Shown: positions 57,496-64,000 of the stretch, piece after piece
Layout: the number at the start of each line of letters is the position of its first letter
Position numbering within the stretch: position 1 is the stretch's first letter
Source of the DNA: Mesorhizobium sp.
GTDB lineage: Bacteria; Pseudomonadota; Alphaproteobacteria; Rhizobiales; Rhizobiaceae
DNA: 64,000 bases
Direction of reading: 5' to 3'
NCBI RefSeq assembly: GCF_024509055.1
Contig: NZ_JANINM010000538.1
Span: 1-64,000, forward strand
Made by a program: the position numbers and the translations under genes
Notes under the pieces: model-generated
What the model saw: only the letters and a program-made list of their open reading frames with translations
Databases searched by the model: none
Told to the model about the DNA's origin: nothing

Positions 57496-59633
57496 TTGTG
57501 GCCCGCCTGCAGCCTGTGCAACGAGGCGTAGCGGCCGTTGCCGTTGACAAGGTCGTCGTGCGTTCCGTCCTCCACCAAACGCCCCTGGTCGAGGGTAAGG
57601 ATTCGGTCCGCGCCGCGCACGGTGGAAAGCCGGTGCGCGATGATGATCACGGTGCGGCCCTCCGCGATTTCCTCCATGTTCTGCTGGACCACGCGCTCGC
57701 TCTCGTAGTCGAGGGCGCTTGTCGCCTCGTCGAAGATCAGGATGCGCGGGTTGGTGACAAGCGCCCGGGCGATCGCGATGCGCTGGCGCTGACCGCCGGA
57801 CAGGGTGCCGCCGCGCTCGCCCACGATGGTGTCGTATCCCTCCGGCAGCTGCAGGATGAAATCGTGCGCTCCCGCCCGGGACGCGGCGCGGATGACCTCG
57901 TCCATCCCCAAGGCCGGATCTGCGAGCGCGATGTTGTCGCGGACGGACCGGTTGAACAGCGTGGCGTCCTGCAAGACCACGCCGACCTGCCTTCGCAGCC
58001 AGCTGGCGTCGATCATCGCGAGGTCGACGCCGTCGACCAGGACGCGGCCGCTTTCGGGGACATAGAGCCGCTGGACAAGCCTTGCGAGCGTGCTCTTGCC
58101 GGAACCCGATGGGCCGACGATGCCGACGACCTGGCCAGCTGGAATGTCGAAGCGCACGTCCTTCAACACTTCCGGTCCGTCGAGGCGATAGCGGAAGGTG
58201 ACGTGGTCAAAGCTGATGTCGCCGCGGATCGACGGAAGCGCTGCCCTGCCAGGATTGAAGGCAGGCTCGGTTGGCGTGTTGAGGATGTCGCCAAGCCGGG
58301 ACACGGATAGCCGCGCCTGATGGAAGTCCTGCCAGATCTGGGCGACGCGCAGCACTGGAGCGCTGACCCTGGCCGCAAGCATGTTGAAGGCGACAAGTCC
58401 GCCGACTGTCAGGTCTCCCGAGATCACCAGCCGCGCCCCGAAATAGAGAACCCCTGCCGTCACCAGCTTGCTCACCATCTGGACGGATTGGCTGGCTGCG
58501 TTGCCGAGGCTGAGCACCCGGAAGCTGGCCGAGACGTAGCCTGCAAGCTGCTCCTCCCAGCGCAACTGCATCTGCGGTTCGACGGCCATCGCCTTGACCG
58601 TCTCGATGCCGGTCACGCCTTCGACGAGGAAGGCCTGGTTTTCCGCGCCGCGGGCGAACTTCTCGTCGAGCCGCCGCCTGAACAGCGGAGTTAACCCTGC
58701 CGAAATGGCGACATAGAAGGGGAACGATCCCAACACGATCCATGTCAGCAACGGCGAATAGAGGAACATCACCGCAACGAAGACAAAGGTGAAGAACAGG
58801 TCGATCACCAACGTCATGGCCGAGCCGGTGATGAAGTTCCGGATGTTCTCGAGTTCGCGTACCCGGGCGACGGAATCGCCCACCCGGCGCGCCTGGAAGT
58901 AGGAAAGCGGCAACGCCGTCAGGTGGCGAAAGAGCCGTGCGCCCAGCTCGACGTCGATCCTGTTGGTGGTATGCGCGAAGAGGTAGGTACGCAGGATTCC
59001 CAGCACCGTCTCGGCCACCGCGATGGCTGCCAGGCCGAGCACCAGCACGTCAAGCGTGCCTAGGCTCTGGTGCACCAGCACCTTGTCGACCACGACCTGG
59101 AAGAACAGGGGCGACACCAGCGCGAACACCTGAAGGAAGAACGAGGCGACGAGCACCTCTCCCAGAAGCCAGCGATACTTGCGGATAGCCCCGAGGAACC
59201 ACGTGATGTCGAACCGCCGGGCGAGGTCCATGAGGCTCGCCCGGCGCGTCATCAGGACGATCTGGCCGTCCCACGCCGCTTCGAACTCGGCGCGGCTCAT
59301 CAACCGCGGCGCGGCGGCGTCCGTTGGCTGCACCAGGGCCTGGTCTTCGCCGACCTTACCCACCACCAGGAATCCGCCGTCACGCAGCGACGCGATGCCG
59401 GGCAGGGGCGTGCCCAGCAGCCGTCTCCAGTCCGTCCGTCGCGCCTGCGCCTTGAGGCCGAGGTCCCTGGCGCAGCGCAGCATTTCGCGTGTGCCGATCA
59501 CGCGTCCGGCGAAGCGGTGCCGAACCTGTTCTTCGTCGACCGCAACGCCGTTCAGCCTGACAAGCAGGACCAGGGCGACCAGCCCGGGATCGCTGGACGG
59601 CAAGCTTTCGGCGTTGGCAGACATCGGCTCCAC
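57492..59633 (-). CDS. Type I secretion ABC permease/ATPase with a degenerate C39-like (HlyB-type) N-terminal domain
   Basis: C39-like N-term lacking a catalytic Cys at the expected position, TM region 'LVSPLFFQVVVDKVLVHQSLGTLDVL', Walker A 'GPSGSGKSTLARLVQRLY', 'LSGGQRQRIAIARALVTNPRILIFDEATSALD'. Confidence 0.93.
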   Translation of the reverse strand: MEPMSANAESLPSSDPGLVALVLLVRLNGVAVDEEQVRHRFAGRVIGTREMLRCARDLGLKAQARRTDWRRLLGTPLPGIASLRDGGFLVVGKVGEDQALVQPTDAAAPRLMSRAEFEAAWDGQIVLMTRRASLMDLARRFDITWFLGAIRKYRWLLGEVLVASFFLQVFALVSPLFFQVVVDKVLVHQSLGTLDVLVLGLAAIAVAETVLGILRTYLFAHTTNRIDVELGARLFRHLTALPLSYFQARRVGDSVARVRELENIRNFITGSAMTLVIDLFFTFVFVAVMFLYSPLLTWIVLGSFPFYVAISAGLTPLFRRRLDEKFARGAENQAFLVEGVTGIETVKAMAVEPQMQLRWEEQLAGYVSASFRVLSLGNAASQSVQMVSKLVTAGVLYFGARLVISGDLTVGGLVAFNMLAARVSAPVLRVAQIWQDFHQARLSVSRLGDILNTPTEPAFNPGRAALPSIRGDISFDHVTFRYRLDGPEVLKDVRFDIPAGQVVGIVGPSGSGKSTLARLVQRLYVPESGRVLVDGVDLAMIDASWLRRQVGVVLQDATLFNRSVRDNIALADPALGMDEVIRAASRAGAHDFILQLPEGYDTIVGERGGTLSGGQRQRIAIARALVTNPRILIFDEATSALDYESERVVQQNMEEIAEGRTVIIIAHRLSTVRGADRILTLDQGRLVEDGTHDDLVNGNGRYASLHRLQAGHK

Positions 59634-59685
59634 GACTACCTCCGACCGCTATCCTCTACGATCTTCCTCCGACGGTCTGAGCCGC

Positions 59686-62600
59686 TCAGGCGTGGTGCGG
59701 CTGGGCAAGGAAACCCTGTTGGCTGATCGCCGCCAGCGACGCATCGCCGATGAGCGAGCTTCCAAGCCCGTGTCCGCCCTGCGGGAAAGCCGAAGCCATG
59801 TAGTTGACCAGCAGCGCGAGGTCTGGACCTCGGCTCTCCGGCACGCTTGCCACGAGCGGCGGCGCGGGGGCCGCGCTCGGGTCGATCACCAGCGTTCCGG
59901 TGCCGCTGCTGTCCTTCGAAAGCTTCCAGGTGGAATGCGTATAGTCGCCGACGAGGCTTAAGCTGACGCTCTGGGTCCCGTTGCTGATCTTGAGGGTGCC
60001 GCCCGCGGTTGTTCCCGTGTAGACGGCGGTGGTTTTGCCCTTGACGAAGCTGAGATCGGCAAGGTCGACGGCATTGTTCGGGGTCAATCCGGATATCTTT
60101 CCGGTGAACGGTCCCGTCAGGCTGTGGTCGAGCTTGAGCGTTCCGGTTGCTCCCGCCGCGAAGGTAACGTTCTCCGTATCGGACGAAGCGAATTCCAGGT
60201 TGCCGGTGTTCGCCAAGGTGAAGGATCCGGGGCCGATGACGGCCGTTCCGATAACCGCGGTAGCACCGTTTTGGACTGTCACTTTTCCGGATCCGCCGAG
60301 ACCGCCGTTGAAGGTCGCGGTGATACCCTTCGAAGTGGCGCTAGCCAGTGTGATCGCGCCGTTGTCGGTGATCGTTTCCGCCAGGGCGTAAGACTGCGAT
60401 ATCTGGAGAACGCCGCCGCTGGCGATCAAGATTGATCCAGCCGCCAGGCTGCCGCCCGCAAGGGCGAAGGTGCCTGCGGAGATGGTGAGCGCGCCATTGG
60501 AACCGCCCGTCCCCGCAAGGGCCAGCGCGCCATTCTTGTTGTCCGAGACGGTTGCGCCTGCGTCGTTTACAAGCAGCCCGTAGGTGGCGGCCGCGCCCGA
60601 GATCGTGAGCGTGTAGGTCCCGCTTCGGTCGATGTCCGCGGCAACGCCAGCTGCGGGCACGCCGTTCCCCCAGTTCGAAGCCGTGCTCCAGCTTCCGCCC
60701 GCGGCGTTGGTCCAGTGATCCAGCGTGTCGACGATGAAACTTGCGGTAGCGCCTCCAGCGCCTGGGTTACCATTGCCCTCCTGCCAGCTGCTCCCGGCCA
60801 CGCTGACCGAGGCATTGCTGATCAGGGTGTTCGCGGCGGCCGTGAAGGTCGCGGTATAGGTCGTCGCATTGACCTTTTGCAGGTTGCTCAACGCGCCGCC
60901 GACTGCGGCCGTATCCGCCAGCACGAAGGAAACAGGCGCCTCGCTGAAGGAGAAGGTGACCGTCGCGGTTCGCGCAGACAGGGTCAGGTGGCTGTTGTTG
61001 ATCGACACCGCGACCGATGGCGTGACCGTGTCGACCACGAACGAAGCCGTTCTCCCGCTGGTTCCGGCGTTGCCGTTGTTCTCATGCCAGGCATTGTCGA
61101 CGGCCACGCTGGCCGTGCCGATGTCGGTGGCGGCCGAACCCGTGAACGTTGCGGTGTAGGTCGTGGCGTTCACCTGTTGGAGATTTGACAGGGTGCCGCC
61201 AGTGGCGCTGACATGCGCCAGGCTGAAGTCAGTGGGAGCCTCGCTGAAGCTGAACGTGACCGTTGCCGTGCCGTGGGCGAGATTGACGTCGCTGTTGTTG
61301 GTCGTCGCTGAAACCGACGGGGCCACCGTGTCGACGGTGAAGCTGCCAGTGCTTGCCGCGCCGCCTTCATTGCCGGCCAGGTCCTGGTAGCCATTGGCAT
61401 TGACGGCCACATCCGCATTGCTGATGTCGATGCCGTTCGTCGCCGTGAACGTCGCCGTATAGGTCTTCCCGCCGTCGCTGGTCTGCAGGTTGCTGAGCGA
61501 GCCGCCATTCTCGGTGACGCTGCTCAGGCCGAAACCCGTGACCGCCTCGCTGAACGCGAACGTCACAACAGCAGTTTCGGCCGCCAGATTGACCGTGCTG
61601 TGGTCGAGCGAGACGGTCGCCTGGGGCGGGGTCTTGTCGATGGTGTAGGTTGGCCCGGGTATGGCGGGCGGTGTGTTGAAGAAGAGGGAGAGATCGTTGC
61701 CACCGAGATTGGCCGCTACCAGATCGGGCCGCCCGTCGCCGTTGAGATCGCCGGCGGCGATGCCATAGGTTTGCGTTCCCGCGGCGTAGGTCACCTGGTT
61801 CTGGAACGTGCCGTCGCCGTTGCCATACAGCACCGAAACTGAGTTGCCGCCCTGGTTGGCCACCGCAAGGTCAAGCTTGCCGTCACCGTTGAGGTCGACA
61901 ATGGTGACCGTCCGCGCTCCCGCTCCCGCTGCGTAGTCGGTCTCTTTTTGGAAAGTGCCGTCGCCGTTGCCCAGCATCACCGAGACCGTCCCGCTGCCTT
62001 CATTCACCCAGACCAAATCGAGCTTGCCGTCGCCGTTAAGATCGACGAGATGCACGCTGTTCGGCCGATTTCCCGATCCGACGTGCACCTGTGGTTGGAA
62101 GGTGCCATCGCCGTTGCCGAGCAGGACCGCGATATCGTTGGTGCCGAAGTTGCTGGAGACCACGTCGAGCTTGCCGTCGCCGTTGAGGTCGCCTACCGCA
62201 ACCGAGGTCGTCTCGCCGCCTGTGGCGATCTCTTTGTAGGGTTGGAAAGTCCCGTCGCCATTGCCAAGCAGGGTTACCACCCCGCCCGCATTGTCGGCAA
62301 GGATAAGGTCGGCCTTGCCGTCGCCGTTGAGGTCGCCGATCGACACGGTTTCGTCGTTGCCCCCGCCGGCATAGTGGACCGGAGACTGGAAGGTGCCGTC
62401 GCCATTGCCCATAAGAACCGAAACGCCACCACCCGGGTCCGCGGCCACGATGTCCTCCTTGCCGTTTCCAGTCAGGTCCCCGACGGTAAGCGAATAGGCA
62501 GAGGCGACATACTGATGGGCGGTCTGGAAGGTTCCGTCGCCGTTGCCCAACAGGACGGAAATCGTGTCCGCGTTGAGATCGCTGACGATAATGTCGGCCT

Positions 62601-64000
62601 TGCCATCGCCATTGACGTCGGCGATCACCGGAAAGAGCGGGCCGGCCGCCGTGGGGAGCGTGACCTGCGGCTTGAACTGGCCTCCCGGCAGCGGATTGCC
62701 TGCCAGATCATCGATGCCGGTTCCGACCAGGTCGATTCCGACGGTCCCATCGCCGCTGCCAGTGTTGACCGCGACCGAATAATGCGTCGCGTCGATCTCC
62801 GTAACGGCAGCGATCGAAGCCCCGTTCACAGTGCTCGCCGGATCGACCTGGAACTGGCTGGCGTCAACGCCCGTCACGGGCTCGGAGAAGGTGACGCTGT
62901 AGGAGACCTGCCCTGCGTTGGTCGGACCGCTTGAACCGGCGCGGTTGAAGCTCACAAGTTCCGGTGCAGTCGTGTCCAGGGTGAAGGTCAGCGATGCCGT
63001 ACCTGTATTGCCTGCAGCGTCCGTCTCGCTCGCGACAACAGTGTGCGAACCGTCGGCGAGTCCGGTCGGCGCGAACGTCCAGTTGCCGCTGGCGTTGGCT
63101 GTCGCCGTCTGCGCGATCGGCGTGCCGTCCACAGTGAAGTGGACCACCGCGTTGGGATCGCCGGAGCCCGTCAGCGTGTCGTTGTTGGTGATCTTGTCGG
63201 TCGACGAGATTCCGGTGTCGTTCGCCAGGCCTTCCGTCACTTGGGGCGCTGTCTGGTCGAGACTGGCGGCGTTTCCGGCGACTGCCGTGAAGCTGTTGCC
63301 CGCCGGGTCTGTGGCAACCGCCAGCGTCGAGGTGATGGAACCGTCTGCAAGCGTGGTCAGATTGGCCGTATAGGCTGTCTGACCGCCGCTGACGCTGACT
63401 ACCACGGTTTTGTTGTTGACATCGGTGAAGGTCACCGTGCCGCTGTCCTCCGGATCGAGCCCGGCGACCGTGAACGCTACCGCACCTGCTCCCGCCGACC
63501 CGATCGGGGCCGCCGCGTTGCCGTTGACTGTCAGCGAATGCGCAGCCTGCCCCGACGCCACTGGACCCTGCCTGACGAGCAGGGAGGTATACGGGGCACC
63601 GTAAGGAAGATAGCCCGCGGTGTCAGGAGCTTGCTGGCCCGGCGCCGACAACAAGAACGCTGTCGAACCGTACGAAGGATTATTGGTTGCCCAAAACGCA
63701 GCCTCGTGCGTGCCCGGGGAGACAGTGTCGGCCGTCAGGCCGTACACCTCACGTGAGCCGGTGGGCCAAACATCTCCAACGCCCAGGTCAGCCTCCAGCA
63801 AAGCGACCCCGGCGGCAGGATTTGCCGTAATGCCGAAGTCTGCCCAAAGTTGCTGGACTTCGGCGGCCGTGGCGTAGCGGTATCCTGCATAGAGCTGCCC
63901 GGCGCCGAGTTGACTGGAGACGGCATCGTAGGACTGGCCCGCGGTGAGGCCGACATTCAGCCATTCCAATCCTGTGTTTGTGTCGGCTGTCAGGGTTTGT
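59686..64000 (-). CDS. Very large repeat-containing exported protein (Ig-like and FG-GAP/VCBS repeats), N-terminus beyond the window; candidate T1SS substrate
   Basis: Frame open to the window edge ('QTLTADTNTGLEWLNVGLTAGQSYDAV'). Seven 'GDLNGDGKxDLxxxN...VLLGNGDGTFQ' repeats, several 'VTFSFSEAPxxFxLA...NLQxVNATTYTATFT' repeats. Immediately upstream of T1SS genes. Confidence 0.88.
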   Translation of the reverse strand, partial: QTLTADTNTGLEWLNVGLTAGQSYDAVSSQLGAGQLYAGYRYATAAEVQQLWADFGITANPAAGVALLEADLGVGDVWPTGSREVYGLTADTVSPGTHEAAFWATNNPSYGSTAFLLSAPGQQAPDTAGYLPYGAPYTSLLVRQGPVASGQAAHSLTVNGNAAAPIGSAGAGAVAFTVAGLDPEDSGTVTFTDVNNKTVVVSVSGGQTAYTANLTTLADGSITSTLAVATDPAGNSFTAVAGNAASLDQTAPQVTEGLANDTGISSTDKITNNDTLTGSGDPNAVVHFTVDGTPIAQTATANASGNWTFAPTGLADGSHTVVASETDAAGNTGTASLTFTLDTTAPELVSFNRAGSSGPTNAGQVSYSVTFSEPVTGVDASQFQVDPASTVNGASIAAVTEIDATHYSVAVNTGSGDGTVGIDLVGTGIDDLAGNPLPGGQFKPQVTLPTAAGPLFPVIADVNGDGKADIIVSDLNADTISVLLGNGDGTFQTAHQYVASAYSLTVGDLTGNGKEDIVAADPGGGVSVLMGNGDGTFQSPVHYAGGGNDETVSIGDLNGDGKADLILADNAGGVVTLLGNGDGTFQPYKEIATGGETTSVAVGDLNGDGKLDVVSSNFGTNDIAVLLGNGDGTFQPQVHVGSGNRPNSVHLVDLNGDGKLDLVWVNEGSGTVSVMLGNGDGTFQKETDYAAGAGARTVTIVDLNGDGKLDLAVANQGGNSVSVLYGNGDGTFQNQVTYAAGTQTYGIAAGDLNGDGRPDLVAANLGGNDLSLFFNTPPAIPGPTYTIDKTPPQATVSLDHSTVNLAAETAVVTFAFSEAVTGFGLSSVTENGGSLSNLQTSDGGKTYTATFTATNGIDISNADVAVNANGYQDLAGNEGGAASTGSFTVDTVAPSVSATTNNSDVNLAHGTATVTFSFSEAPTDFSLAHVSATGGTLSNLQQVNATTYTATFTGSAATDIGTASVAVDNAWHENNGNAGTSGRTASFVVDTVTPSVAVSINNSHLTLSARTATVTFSFSEAPVSFVLADTAAVGGALSNLQKVNATTYTATFTAAANTLISNASVSVAGSSWQEGNGNPGAGGATASFIVDTLDHWTNAAGGSWSTASNWGNGVPAAGVAADIDRSGTYTLTISGAAATYGLLVNDAGATVSDNKNGALALAGTGGSNGALTISAGTFALAGGSLAAGSILIASGGVLQISQSYALAETITDNGAITLASATSKGITATFNGGLGGSGKVTVQNGATAVIGTAVIGPGSFTLANTGNLEFASSDTENVTFAAGATGTLKLDHSLTGPFTGKISGLTPNNAVDLADLSFVKGKTTAVYTGTTAGGTLKISNGTQSVSLSLVGDYTHSTWKLSKDSSGTGTLVIDPSAAPAPPLVASVPESRGPDLALLVNYMASAFPQGGHGLGSSLIGDASLAAISQQGFLAQPHHA
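61710..62640 (-). repeat. Tandem FG-GAP-type coding repeats (~48 aa per unit, seven units)
   Basis: Repeated plus-strand motif 'gttgccgttgagatc / gccgtcgccgttgcc', i.e. translated (G/V)DLNGDGK and GNGDGTFQ. Confidence 0.9.

Noticed and set aside
56020-57531. 503-aa plus-strand ORF
   Set aside because: Antisense shadow of the HlyD gene, which has clear motifs.
61700-62640. Regularly spaced repeats that could suggest a CRISPR array
   Set aside because: Repeat unit is a multiple of three, imperfect, ~48 codons, and encodes FG-GAP motifs within one ORF; no CRISPR-like identical 24-40 bp repeats anywhere in the window.
1-64000. tRNA/rRNA genes or integrase marking the island boundaries
   Set aside because: No tRNA-like cloverleaf, rRNA segment or tyrosine/serine integrase ORF was recognised by eye; a tRNAscan/Infernal run would be decisive.

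Overview
This 64 kb window is high-GC proteobacterial DNA, most likely from an alphaproteobacterium of the Rhizobiales (inferred from MucR, DUF3606, rhizobial-type sugar ABC loci and a GbcA-like Rieske enzyme). From left to right it contains: (1) the 3' part of a Rieske oxygenase; (2) a cobalamin riboswitch followed by an SBP/FecCD-permease/ATPase/methyltransferase operon; (3) a tandem cold-shock-domain protein; (4) an unusual HNH-RecQ helicase fusion; (5) a ~20 kb carbohydrate/polyol catabolic cluster (9.8-30.1 kb) made of two divergent operons around a ROK regulator, with one intact ABC transporter and one whose binding protein is frameshifted; (6) a decayed junction (30.1-32.6 kb) with a recQ 3'-end remnant, a DNA ligase split by an in-frame stop and a degraded periplasmic-protein gene; (7) a ~16.4 kb four-gene minus-strand operon (48975->32605), the most interesting part of the window. 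That operon encodes a zinc-ribbon REase-fold protein, a DinG/XPD-like helicase, a 3408-aa protein and a P-loop kinase. The 3408-aa protein has an N-terminal ~925 aa resembling a pPIWI_RE (PIWI/Argonaute-like) protein and a C-terminus with a STAND/AAA-type NTPase. I read the operon as a variant of the three-gene pPIWI_RE conflict system, extended by a giant ATPase fusion and a PNK-like fourth gene. The window ends with MucR, a secreted/ankyrin two-gene unit, a LuxR-type regulator and a type I secretion system with a very large FG-GAP/Ig-like substrate that runs off the right edge. All family calls come from reading motifs by eye; no database search was run.
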